Assembly (NCBI GenBank): GCA_039621445.1
Contig: CP154955.1
Span: 46,151,540 to 46,215,539 of the forward strand
Direction: 5' to 3'
Length of the DNA: 64,000 bases
Origin: Euglena gracilis
Lineage: Eukaryota; Euglenida; Euglenophyceae; Euglenales
In this document: positions 54,653-64,000 of the stretch, in pieces
How positions within the stretch are numbered: the stretch's first letter is position 1
Layout of the letters: every line of letters begins with the position of its first letter
Translations under genes and position numbers: made by a program
Notes under the pieces: generated by a model
Database searches by the model: none
The model's input: only the letters and a program-made list of their open reading frames with translations
Told to the model about the DNA's origin: nothing

Positions 54653-55138
54653 CTGTCCTTGCCTGGTTGCCAACAAAGAAGGGACTTTGTTATCTGTGGC
54701 TCGGGTGGGAGGAGGGGGAGTTTTCTGCCCCTCGTAATGCAGAATGCTTGCATTTCTAAAGGATTTCATGTACCATGACCCCCCCCCCCGGATGTCCCCC
54801 CCCCCCCCCCGAGCTATTCCCATAGGGGGGACGGGAATAGCTCGCTGTCATAGCACTTTTCACAAAGAACTTCCCAAAAAAGTACTCAAAAATCGACGTT
54901 TTTGGGACGTTTTCCAAAATCACTTTTGGCAAATGTGCTCAAAATCGACCTTTTTTTGCGAACATCCAAAAAAGTTGCCAAAAATGACCCTTTTCGGGTT
55001 GACCGAGGGTCGGGTATGGGAATAGCTCGGGGGGGGGGGACCTAGGTCCCCCCCCGAGCTGTTCCCCCCCCCCCGTACTGTTCCCATTGGGCCATAAAGC
55101 AGGGTTTCCCTCCCATTCGTGGTGGGGACCGCCATTTC

Positions 55139-55200
55139 TGATTTGTGATTATTCGTGATTATTCGTGATTATTCGTGATTATTCGTGATTATTCGTGGTT
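55139..55200. repeat. ATTCGTGATT repeats
   Basis: Five to six units of TGATTATTCG. A second, looser cluster is at 57185-57290. Confidence 0.9.
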
Positions 55201-55265
55201 CCAAAAATCCGCCCGGTTTTCAGCTAAATGATGGACTGCTGGGATGCCGGCAGGCATTTTTATAC

Positions 55266-55378
55266 ACAAATTGTGGCTGAGCCCAGATTTCAGCCTGAAA
55301 ACGTGTTCAGCCAGGGGCCCCCGAAGGGGGCCCCTGAACACGTTTTCAGGCTGAAATCTGGGCTCAGCCGCAATTTGT
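55266..55378. repeat. Hairpin with 43-bp arms, second copy
   Basis: Same arms as 52131-52230 with one mismatch and a longer palindromic centre (GGGGCCCCCGAAGGGGGCCCC). It lies immediately upstream of PHD unit 2. Confidence 0.93.
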
Positions 55379-55681
55379 TTAAAAACGTTTTCAGAGCCCG
55401 CCAAATGCCTGCCCTGAAATTCGTGGTCATGATTCACGCAAGGGGTCAAAAACGCCAATTTGTGAAATTCGGACCCAAAAAACGGCGCCCTCACTGAAAA
55501 CGTGCCTGAACCCGGATGCCTTCACTGAAAACGTGTCATTGACACAAATGCCCTCACTGAAAACGTGCCTGAACCCGGATGCCTTCACTGAAAACGTGTC
55601 ATTGCCACAAATGCCCTCACTGAAAACGTGTCACCCCCCCCTTTTTTTTCTTTTTTTCTTTTTTCCTGCAGCCCTGCCAAT

Positions 55682-56175
55682 ATGGCCAAACGCACGGCAA
55701 ACTTTGTGAATGGTCTTTTGCCACCTCCCCCTAGGACGGACCCCCTTCATGGCACCTTGCTGGCACAGGGCAACACAAAGAAAAAGTCCGGCTCCGTAGG
55801 TGCAGAGCTTGCTGCTGTTGCCAACTGTTTGGAGTTCGCCAAACTGTGTCAACATCGGCAAGCCTCTTATCCTGAGCTGGATGCTTTCTTTGTTGCCTGG
55901 ACGGGATGGGAGCTGGAACCCAGCCTGTTGTTCGATGAGGCGAGCGTCATCGAACAGTGTGTGGTCCCCTGACCAACCCCCTGTGCCTCGTGCTGTGTCC
56001 CGACTGCCAATAAAACACGAGAAATGTGGTTTTTGTGGTGTTGCCATTCCCAAAAATCCAAATTGTGTGGAGCTGAACAAAGTTGTCTGTGACGCCAAAC
56101 AAACAAAGTTGTCTGTGAACAAAGTTGTCTGTGATTGGCATATCATTTTCATTGCCAAGATTTGGCAAAAGAGCC
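55682..56175 (+). pseudogene. PHD-finger protein, copy 2 (deleted)
   Basis: The frame at 55682-55972 reads MAKRTANFVNGLLPPPP, GSVGAELAAVANCLEFAKLC, QHRQASYPELDAFFV, DEASVIEQCVVP, stop. It keeps the frame where copy 1 is shifted but lacks the middle region (about 75 codons). The PHD part is decayed: CGFCGVAIP and NKVVCDA remain, with a repeated AACAAAGTTGTCTGTGA and a small hairpin element inserted after CTCTTTTTTGT. It is not functional. Confidence 0.7.
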
Positions 56176-56198
56176 AAAGTATGGCTCTTTTTTGTCAA

Positions 56199-56382
56199 GA
56201 AACTGTGTTCGGGCCAAGACTTAGGGGGAGCCCAGGGCGGGGACCGCGACGCCGAAGGCGCCGCGGTCGCCCCTGGGCCCCCCTAAAACCTTGGCCCAAA
56301 ACACTGTTCTTGTTTGAAACCGTGTTTTGGGCGAAGATTTAAGACTTTTAAAGTCTCGAAATCGGCCCAAACACGGTTTCTT
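56199..56382. mobile_element. Small hairpin element inside PHD unit 2
   Basis: GAAACTGTGTTCGGGCC at the left and GGCCCAAACACGGTTTC at the right; internal hairpins around CGCGACGCCGAAGGCGCCGCG. It lies between CTTTTTTGT and TTTGTGTAAAGCG, where unit 1 reads CTTTTTTGTGTGAAGCG, so it is an insertion with an imperfect TTTGT-type duplication. Related to 50958-51067. Confidence 0.7.
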
Positions 56383-57299
56383 TGTGTAAAGCGTGTCGTG
56401 TGCCGTGATGTCCGCCACTCTGTTTCGTTGTGCTCCAAGGCAACCTAGCCTTCTGTTGTGTTGTAGAGTGCCCCCGACCCGCCTCACTCGTTGAGGACCA
56501 CCCGGCCTCGCAACCACACGCCGATTTTTCATGATAGTGTTTTTTGCTTTTTACTCAGGGTTGCCACAGATGCCCTCACTGAAAACGTGCCTGAACCCGG
56601 ATGCCTTCACTGAAAACGTGTCATTGACACAAATGCCCTCATTGAAAACGTGCCTGAACCCGGATGCCTTCACTGAAAACGTGTCATTGCCACAAATGCC
56701 CTCATTGAAAACGTGTTCATGACCACGAATTTCAGGGCAGGCATTTGGCGGGCTGAACACGTTTTTAACCACTTTTCGCCTTGATTGGTTGCTTTTGGCC
56801 ACCTTTGGCAACTGTTGGCCACACGATGGCCTCTTTGGCCCACTTTTGGCCGCTTTGGGCGATTTTTGGTGACTTTTGGTATTTTTTCCCTTTTGCCATT
56901 TTTTTTTTGGTTTTTTGGCCATTTTGGGCCACCTTTGGCCATTTTCAGGCCATTTTGGTCATTTTTGACTGTTTTTGGCCAACTGTTAGCAATTTTGACG
57001 GAACCAAATCATATGTATACAAAAAGATCATCTCGTTGGCCAGTGTTGTTGCGCAACAGTGAAGCGGTCCTCAACCTCATCGTCAGAATCCAAAGAAGAA
57101 ATTTCTTAAAGAACAAATAAAGCACAGTTCCGAATGCTGAATGACTTCATTTGTAAACTAAAAAAATTTCCAGGAATAAAAATCTCATTCGTGGTTATTC
57201 GTGATATTCGTGATTATTCTGATTTTCGAAAAATCCAAAATTCGTGGTGATTCGTGATTATTCGTGATTATTCGTGCCACGAATCAGAGGGAATCCCTG

Positions 57300-57660
57300 C
57301 ATAAAGGGTCCCGGGGACGGGAATAGCTCGGGAGGGGGGGGGGCATGGTAATCCCTGTTTCATCATTGATTTTTTACCCCTCCGGACCCCCATCAAGGGC
57401 CCACCGACCCCCACCGGCCAAAGATTTCCATATGAGGCTGTTTATGTTGGTGTAAGGCACTTATTTGGACCCATCCGGAGTATTTCCGGGTGATTTGGGT
57501 CCACCACAGACCATTTTCATGACCACCGACTGGCCACCGACTAGTTTGCATTGGATTTTCTTCATGGGGGGGCTTAAAAGTCGGCAGTTTTGACCCGTTA
57601 ATACATTAGAGTGGGTAGTCGGCCGACTACCCACTACCCCCCCCCCCACCCCGTCTCGCC
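57300..57660 (+). repeat. Right end of the TAGTCGG family, first copy
   Basis: From GTAATCCCTGTTTCATCATTG to GGGTAGTCGGCCGACTACCC; direct repeat of 61475-61790. Confidence 0.85.
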
Positions 57661-57872
57661 GACTAGCTACCGACCAGGCCTAATCGGCCGACCAATTGGG
57701 TAGTCGGCCGACTCCCCCCCCCCCCCCCCCAGTCTTCCGCCATGTGCCAAAATGGGGTGTTCCCCCCGTGCCCCCCCCCCCCCTCCCGTGACCCGAACCA
57801 CCCCCTTAAAATTAGTCCCACACAGCCTTTCACAAAGGAATTCCATTGATTCATTTCAAGCCCTTTTGAGCT

Positions 57873-59912
57873 GGTTTTCTACTACAAAAAAGGGGTGGCG
57901 GACGCCGGTTCTGTCCAAAACCCGGCGTTCCGGACGCCGGTTCCGTCCGAAGGACGGAACCGGCGTCCGGAACGCCGGGTTTTGGACAGAACCGGCGTCC
58001 ACCACCCCTTGTTTAAACCGGCGTTTTAGAGACGCCGGGTTCAGGACAGAACCGGCGTCCCCACCCTTCGGTCAAAGGACACTCCCAGGACCAATCCCCG
58101 ACCACTTATGTGCAATGTCACGCCACTTTCATTTCACCAAATTCCGGCGATCGCGAGTGTATTTCTGGCTGTGTCAATTGTCCAGGTACAAAGTCACCCC
58201 TCAATCGAAAGCTCCTTTCATCAGACGACTGGCGATCACCACCAAATTCAGCCACGCCGCCTGGAGCTCTTATTTTCTGTCAGTGTAAAATCCTAATTTC
58301 ACAACTCTGGTGCCCCCTAGGACCCCTCAGGTGGTCGATTCGAAGAGAAAAAACGTTTCTGTAAGGTTTATTCAGCATCTTAAACCAAAAATCACTGAAA
58401 ATTACCACAAATTTCCACTCAGATTCTGGCCGATCCGACGATCGCGAGCGTATCTCGGGCTGTGTGCAACGTTAGGGTGCCAAATTACCCCTCGATCGAA
58501 AGCTCTTTTCAACAGACGACCAGCGGTGCTCATCAGATCTTTCCAAGCCGCACGGTACTCTATTTCCAAATCTGGGCCAATTTTCACCAAATTTGGATAT
58601 CCACCCCAGTGGTCCCCAGATGGCAAAATTCATTGTCCTAGATGGTTGAAACAGTCATACCAGCACCTTAGGGTCACTTTTGGGCACTTTTAGTGACATT
58701 TTTAGGAATGAAAACCGGACGCCGGGTTTTGGACAAAACCGGCGTTCCTAACGCCGGGTTTTAGGACAGAACCGGCGTCCGGAAAACCCGTGGGGGGGGA
58801 CGCCGGTTCTGTCCTGAACCCGGCGTCTCAAACGCCGGTTTAAAATACAATTCGCTGTTAAAGGACAATAAAACTCCACAACCAACATCTGGTGTTGGAA
58901 AAAGTCAAAGGGTCATTAAACCGGCGTTTGAGACGCCGGGTTCAGGACAGAACCGGCGTCCCCCCCACGGGTTTTCCGGTAAAAAGTCAAAAGGTCATTA
59001 AACCGGCGTTTGAGACGCCGGGTTCAGGACAGAACCGGCGTCCCCCCCACGGGTTTTCCGGACGCCGGTTCTGTCCTAAAACCCGGCGTTAGGAACGCCG
59101 GTTTTGTTTTCATTCCTAAAACTAAAATTGTCACCAAAAGTGCCCAAAAGTGGCCCTAAGGTCCTGATATGACTGTTTTAACCATGTCGGACAATGAATT
59201 TTGCCATTTGGGGACCACTAGGGTGGATGTCCAAATTTGGTGAAAATTGGCCCAGATTTCGATACAGAGTACCGTGCGGCGTGGAAAGATCTGATGAGCA
59301 CTGCTGGTCGTCTGTTGAAAAGAGCTTTCGATCGAGGGGTAACTTGGTACCCTAACGTTGCACACAGCCAGAGATACGTTCGCGACCGACGGATCGGCCA
59401 GAATCTGAATCGCAATTTGCGGTGATTTTTGGGGATTTTTGGTTTGAGATGCCGAATAAACCTTACAGAAACGTTTTTTCTCTTTGAATCGACGACCTGA
59501 GGGGTCCTGGGGGGCACCAGAATTGTGAAATTAGGATTTCCCAGTGACAGGAAATAAGAGCTCCAGGCGGCGTGGCTGAATTTGGTGGTGATCACCAGTC
59601 GTCTGATGAAAAGAGCTTTCGATTGAGGGGTGAGTTTCTACCTGGACGATTGACACAGCCAGAGATACGCTCGCGATCGTCGGAATTTGGCAAAATTCAA
59701 AGTAGCGTGACATTGCAGATACGTGGTCGGAGATTGGTCCTGGGAGTGTCCTTTGACCGAATGTTGGGGACGCCGGTTCTGTCCTGAACCCGGCGTCTCT
59801 AAAACGCCGCTTTAAACAAAGGGGGGTCGGACGCCGGTTCTGTCCTGAACCGGCGTTCCGGACGCCGGGGTTTGGACAGAACCCGCGTCCGCCACCCCTT
59901 TTTTGTAGTAGA
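57873..59912. mobile_element. 2-kb palindrome of GACGCCGG hairpin elements
   Basis: Two inverted copies of one element (left 57873-58840, right 58915-59912) share outer ends TTTCTACTACAAAAAAGGGG and GGACGCCGGTTCTGTCC hairpins. The body (CAGACGACCAGCGGTGCTC, GGATATCCACCC) is the same as at 47590-48560. The centre contains a 76-bp tandem duplication (GTCATTAAACCGGCGTTTGA.. to ..CCCACGGGTTTTCC). No protein family. Confidence 0.85.
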
Positions 59913-60298
59913 AACCATTTCACACACAATTTGAGCTTTTTCCGTCCATTATTGGGCACGGCAGGAATATTGGCCATGCTAGTTCTGGAGGTCGGGCCGA
60001 CCTATGGTCGGCCCGACCATGCTGTTATGTTACCTCTGGAGGTCGACAGAAAACTTCACTGTACCGCATTACCCCCCCCCCCTTTTTCAAAGGACTTTTG
60101 GCTATAAGTCGGGCCGACCTGGTCGGCCCGACCTGTTTGGGTTACCGACCATATGGTCGGTAGAAACGACCTCAAAGGTTTTCCTTTTCAAAAGCATCCA
60201 AACCCTTGGCCAAACCCTGTGGAGCATAAAAAGTGCAATTTTGGCATAAAAAGAATTCTGATGGCGTTAACCTGTGGTAAAAAAGAGTTTCTGACGTT

Positions 60299-60474
60299 AC
60301 CACCCCCCCCCCCTTATTGTCCCCCCCCTTATTGTCCCTCGGCCCCGGCCGACGGGTGTTTTTTGGGTTCGGCCAATGAAATTCCTTTGGTACCCCCTTA
60401 TTGTCCCCCCCCTTATTGTCCGGTCGGGCCTCCCGGGGGGAGGTCGGTGGGACAATAAGGGGGGGGGGGGTATT
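60299..60474. mobile_element. Small MITE ending in CCCCTTATTGTCC
   Basis: ACCCCCCCCCCTTATTGTCC at the left and GGGACAATAAGGGGGGGGGG at the right. The interior (TCGGCCAATGAAATT, TTTGGTACCCCC) matches 61078-61243. Confidence 0.8.
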
Positions 60475-60551
60475 TGAAGGAGTAGGGTCAGGGTTACGAT
60501 TCTTATGCGAACAGCAGAACATTTCCCGCTCAACGTTGTTGGACTCAGCAA

Positions 60552-60681
60552 GGTACCCAGCGAACCCAAAGAGCCGCCCAACTAGGGTTAAAAACATGGG
60601 GGGACCCGAGCGAGGCGCCGGGCGAGGGTCACCCCATGTGTATTAACCCTGGTTGGGCGGCTCTTTGGGGCAGCTGGTACC
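60552..60681. mobile_element. Small MITE ending in GGTACC
   Basis: Inverted arms GAACCCAAAGAGCCGCCCAA / TTGGGCGGCTCTTTGGG, then GGGTTAA/TTAACCC and CATGGGG/CCCCATG. Confidence 0.8.
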
Positions 60682-60788
60682 TTGTAGGGGCCAATTTATC
60701 ACGTTTCTGAACAGCCGGCTGCAAACATCAAAATTCTTTTTTCTGGCCTCAAAGAAGATACTTGTTTGCGATCCGACCGCAGTGCCAA

Positions 60789-61799
60789 ACGGTAGACTGG
60801 GGGGGGGGTTGTGGGTAGTCGGCCGACTACCCACCCTAATGTACTAACGGGTCAAAACCGCCGACTTTTAAGCCCCTCCCCTGGGAATTTTTTTTGTCTA
60901 AATCACCTCAACACCAGTCAAAACCCACCCAAATGGCTCCAGAACCCCCCAATCGGGGGTGAATATGCAAAAAAAATTGGGGGAAAATGTCCATTTTGGG
61001 CCACTTTTGACAAAAGAACGCCTCTCCCCATTGAATTTTCAATATAAGTCACAATTTGCACAAAAAAAGGTCTTACCACCCCCCCCCCCCCCCTATTGTC
61101 CCTCGGCCCGGCCGACGGGGGGTTTTTTTGGCTCGGCCAATGAAATTTCCTTTGGTACCCCCATATTGTCCCCCCCCCATATTGTCCATTTGGGGTCCCA
61201 GTGGGAAGGTGGTTGGGACAATATGGGGGGGGGGGTGGTATCCCTCCAAGTCTATTGCCAACATAGAAGGGATTTTGTTAGTTGAGGGGGGGGTGCGGGG
61301 GGGGGGGGGGGCCGGCGCCCCCCCCCCCCCGCCTATGCCAAAGTGAGCTACAAAAACGACTTAGCCCCCGAGTATGTTGCCAACACAGAAGGTATTTTGT
61401 TATTTGAGGCTCGGATTGGGGTGGAGGGGGGAGTTTTCTGCCTCTCGTGATGCAGAATGCTTGCATTTCTAAAGGATTGTAATTAATCCCTGTTTCATCA
61501 TTGGTTTTTTACCCCTCCGGGCCCTCATCAAGGGCCCACCGACCCCCCACTGACCAAAGATTTCCATCTGGGGGTGTTTATTTAGGCGTAAGACACTTAT
61601 TTGGACCCATCCGGACCATTTCTGGGGGATTTGGGCCCGCCACAGACCATTTTTATGACCGCCGACTAGCCACCGACAACGACTAGTTTGCATTGGATTT
61701 TCTTCATGGGGGGGGCTTAAAAGTCGGCGGTTTGGACCCGTTAGTACATTAGAGTGGGTAGTCGGCCGACTACCCACTACCCCCCCCCCTGTCTCGCCG
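60789..61799. mobile_element. TAGTCGG-family TIR element, complete
   Basis: Inverted ends of about 85 bp: G run, GTGGGTAGTCGGCCGACTAC, CTAATGTACTAACGGGTC, GCCGACTTTTAAGCCCC. The tips are CGGTAGACTGGGG and CTGTCTCGCCG. It contains a CCCCTATTGTCC MITE and the TTGCCAACA repeat. The subterminal motifs are shared with the 7169-9463 element. Confidence 0.8.
61078..61243. mobile_element. Small MITE ending in CCCCTATTGTCC
   Basis: Second copy of 60299-60474 (GGACAATATGGGGGGGGGG right end). Confidence 0.8.
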
Positions 61800-62157
61800 A
61801 CTAGAGCTAACTTAGTCGGCCTGCGGCCTCCTCCGGGGGGGCTGCCCCCCCCCCCCCCGACCCCCCCGCCTAAAATAACAAAATACCCTTGTGTGTGCAA
61901 GGCAAGGATTGCCAAAACGCGCCCCCCAACAAACTCCTTTTGTGTGCACCCAGGTAGGTAAAATAGCCCATCTGTATGTTCCACGGGGTTTGGCCAAGGG
62001 TTTTTATGCTTCTGAAATGGAAAACCATGGAGGTTGTTTCCACCGACCATATGGTCGGCCCGACCTCCAAATGGTCGGGCCGACCATAATGGTCGGTAAC
62101 AAACAGTGGTCGGGCCGACCAATGGTCGGGCCGACCTAGGTTGGTACAACCTCCAGG

Positions 62158-62764
62158 ATCGTCATAGCCAATTATCCGCCCGGGGCCCATATTGCATATC
62201 AAATGAAAGCTCTCGCCAACACCTTTCGCTTGCAGCGGTGTCGGAACAATTTTTTCCCGGGGAGGGGGGGGCGAGGAACTGACAAAAATTGGAGCACATC
62301 CTTTTTTTTCCCGGCGCAAAGCGCCGAGGAAAATTTTTTTATGGCACAACCAAAATGAAATTTTATTTGACCCCCTAGCCCCGAAGGGGCCGAGACGCTT
62401 ACGCCTTTTTGAAGTCCAATGCCCCCAAAAATTGAACTAGAAAGCGAAATCATGGGTAGAACCCCCTTGGGGCGACGGCAGTACAGTTGGGGTTTTTTGG
62501 GGACCCCCCCCTCCCCCCCTCCCTGTACAGTTGGGATTTTCTGGACCCTGGTGCCGACCCCCCCCAAGATAGATGAAAACTTTGACACCAAAAATGGCCT
62601 TTTTAGACCAAAAAAAGGCCTTCATTTTTTTCCCGGTTCCGGTTTTTGGCCGATTTTTGAGGGTACGGTTGGGACCCCAGGACCCCCCCCCCCGGTGTTG
62701 AGATAGTACAGCAAAAAGTGCCAAAAATGCAAAAAAAAATCTAACCTCGGGACCCCCCCTCCCC
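62158..62764. other. No gene; one TTCG-type hairpin
   Basis: Contains CCCGGCGCAAAGCGCCGAGG at 62310 and TACAGTTGGGGTTTT/TACAGTTGGGATTTT as short direct repeats. No coding signature. Confidence 0.5.
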
Positions 62765-63158
62765 CAGGGTTCGATATAAGGAGAGGAGGGGGGGTGGTCC
62801 GGACCCCCCCTGCGGGCCAGGAGGGGGGGGGGGGGGGGGGGGGCACCCCCCCCCCCACCTAAACAGTGGCGCGGTCAGGGTGACCGAAAACTTTTGACCC
62901 CCCCAAAACGACCAAAAGTGCCATTTTGGGCACTTTTTGGGCAAAAATTGGCCAAAAATGCAAAAAAATTTCGGCGCAAAACGCCGGAGGAAAAAATTGA
63001 CCCTTTTTGGGGGGGGGTCCCGGGTACTCCCCCCAGGGTCGGTCCGGACCCCCCTTGCAGGTGGGGGGGGGTCCGGACCCCCCCCCCCCTGCGGGCCAGG
63101 AGGGGGGGGACACCCCCCCCCACCTAAACCATGTACGCCCTCCTTATATCGAACCCTG
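62765..63158 (+). mobile_element. hAT-like MITE, 394 bp, with exact 8-bp duplication
   Basis: CAGGGTTCGATATAAGGAG and its inverse CTCCTTATATCGAACCCTG bound the element; CCCTCCCC flanks both ends. The centre holds a TTCGGCGCAAAACGCCGG hairpin and AAAGTGCCATTTTGGGCAC. No transposase. Reverse-oriented relative of 5833-6228. Confidence 0.9.
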
Positions 63159-63560
63159 CCCTCCCCCCCCTGCCAACGCTCCCTTGGAAACCTCCCAACT
63201 CAACCCAACTGTCGACTTCGCAACCTGGGGGGGGGGGTGGCGAAGGAGCCATTTTTTTTTCACTTTGCGCAAAATCATTTTTTTTGGTTGACCCACAGAG
63301 TTTCCCCCAAACTCGGCTGGAGGGAGGGCTCGAAGGGCTCGAAAATGGAGGGAGGGGGACATGTGGGGAATCAGCTTGTATTCAAACAACGAAGGTGAAA
63401 GTGGTTTGTGGGGTCCCAAAAAACAATTAGCATCAAAGGAGGGAAAAAACGTCGGTTTGTGGCCAAAATCAAACATCAAGGAGTGCCATGGGTTTTTGGG
63501 AGGTGAAATGAGCATTTTTTCAAAGACTTTATTTCGGCCGCCAAAGGCGGCCGAGACGGT
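63159..63560. other. No gene recognised
   Basis: Short frames only; the stretch is A/G-rich and ends with CGGCCGCCAAAGGCGGCCG at 63535. Confidence 0.5.
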
Positions 63561-63568
63561 GATGGATT

Positions 63569-63965
63569 GGTACTTGTCTGTTATCGTACGACGGACCCCT
63601 TTTGGTTATGGTACGACACCCTATTTTTGGGTTGTATAGGGTTATTTGAAGGAGTAGGGTTAGGTGCGCACATGCTACGTTGCGCTACATGGCCACGTTG
63701 CGCTCCATGGCCATGTTGCGCAACATGGCCATGGAGCGCAACATGACCATGTAGCGCATGATGGGGTTATTTGAAGGAGTAGGCACGTTGCGCTCCATGG
63801 CCATGTAGCGCAACATGGCCGTGTAGCGCAATGTGGCCATGTAGCGCAACATGCATGTGCGCACCTAACCCTATCCCTTTAAATAACCCTAAAGCAACCC
63901 AAAAAATGGGTGTCGTACCATAACCAAAAGGGGGGGGGTCCGTCGTACGATAACAGACAAGTACC
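63569..63965. mobile_element. MITE with GGTACTTGTC ends and 8-bp duplication
   Basis: Ends GGTACTTGTCTGTTATCGTA and its inverse, about 100-bp arms, flanked by GATGGATT on both sides. The centre (63680-63850) repeats ATGTTGCGC/GCGCAACAT and ATGGCCATG palindromes. Confidence 0.88.
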
Positions 63966-64000
63966 GATGGATTTAGCAATTTCATTCTCTAAAAATGTGC

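Larger units (their letters stand above)
55379..56768 (+). mobile_element. PHD-finger unit 2
   Basis: Same layout as unit 1: inverted ends (AAAAACGTTTTCAGAGCCCG.. and ..GGGCTGAACACGTTTTTA), upstream array at 55486-55632 and downstream array at 56564-56722 of CCTCACTGAAAACGTGTCAT-type units. The array sequence differs from unit 1 consistently at both ends. Confidence 0.7.
51871..57741. mobile_element. Possible large TIR element enclosing the PHD units
   Basis: The left end GACGGTAGACTGGGG plus GTAGTGGGTAGTCGGCTGAC and the right end ..CCCCAGTCTTCCGCC with GGGTAGTCGGCCGACTACCC inside are inverted versions of the ends that bound the 60789-61799 element. If they belong together they bound 5.9 kb holding both PHD-finger units. 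They could also be two unrelated solo ends. Confidence 0.35.
59983..62157. mobile_element. GGTCGGCCCGACC-ended element, outer layer
   Basis: The left end has CTGGAGGTCGGGCCGACCTA, the right end GGTCGGGCCGACCTAGGTTG and ACAACCTCCAGGA. CCGACCATATGGTCGG, ACCCTTGGCCAAACCC and GCATAAAAA recur in reverse at 61975-62060. It contains three other elements. Confidence 0.65.

Noticed and set aside
54470-54823. Protein with DPVGSGGIRW repeats
   Set aside because: Artefact of a 10-bp tandem repeat; long frames arise because the decamer has no stop in some frames.
58310-59595. Conserved frames in the GACGCCGG elements (three copies translate alike)
   Set aside because: The conservation is at DNA level on both strands and in several frames, with no start or domain; it reflects repeat copies and not a protein.

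Overview
The window is eukaryotic nuclear DNA. It has spliced gene fragments with GT/AG borders, long CA and TTC microsatellites, DIRS-type and chromodomain Ty3/gypsy retrotransposons, and a dense population of hairpin-rich non-autonomous DNA transposons. Very long C and G homopolymers are everywhere. The host cannot be named from sequence alone; a protist or alga with a repeat-rich genome is the most natural reading. No rRNA, tRNA or CRISPR was recognised.

Layout. 0-4.4 kb: exons of one plus-strand host gene whose pieces resemble an SGNH/GDSL-like (PC-esterase-like) hydrolase. 5.8-6.2 kb: a hAT-like MITE copy. 6.4-13.25 kb: a DIRS-type element (copy 1, minus strand) whose tyrosine recombinase is split by a 2.3-kb nested element with long inverted ends, an 11-bp target duplication and a 77-bp satellite. 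13.25-13.97 kb: the 5' fragment of another DIRS element. 16.1-26.95 kb: a decayed Ty3/gypsy chromovirus in which the zinc-knuckle/protease segment is inverted and an extra 3' reading frame follows the chromodomain. 27.2-28.7 kb: a broken minus-strand coding region of unknown function. 28.75-29.55 kb: microsatellites. 30.7-35.5 kb: DIRS copy 3 (plus strand, another subfamily). 35.7-40.36 kb: DIRS copy 2 (minus strand, nearly the same family as copy 1, with an intact recombinase ORF). 40.4-64 kb: nested and inverted hairpin elements, including two hAT-type MITEs with exact 8-bp duplications, two copies of a unit encoding a PHD-finger protein, a 2-kb palindrome and several TIR families.

How the parts relate. 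The three DIRS copies each show inverted terminal repeats, an internal region that joins the two element tips (the circle-junction template of DIRS elements), reverse transcriptase, RNase H and tyrosine recombinase. Copies 1 and 2 carry opposite arrangements of the outer tips, so the family exists as two isomers. Most coding regions here are broken, often by one-base changes in G/C runs. The PHD-finger units and the nested 77-bp element are the best candidates for something not described before.
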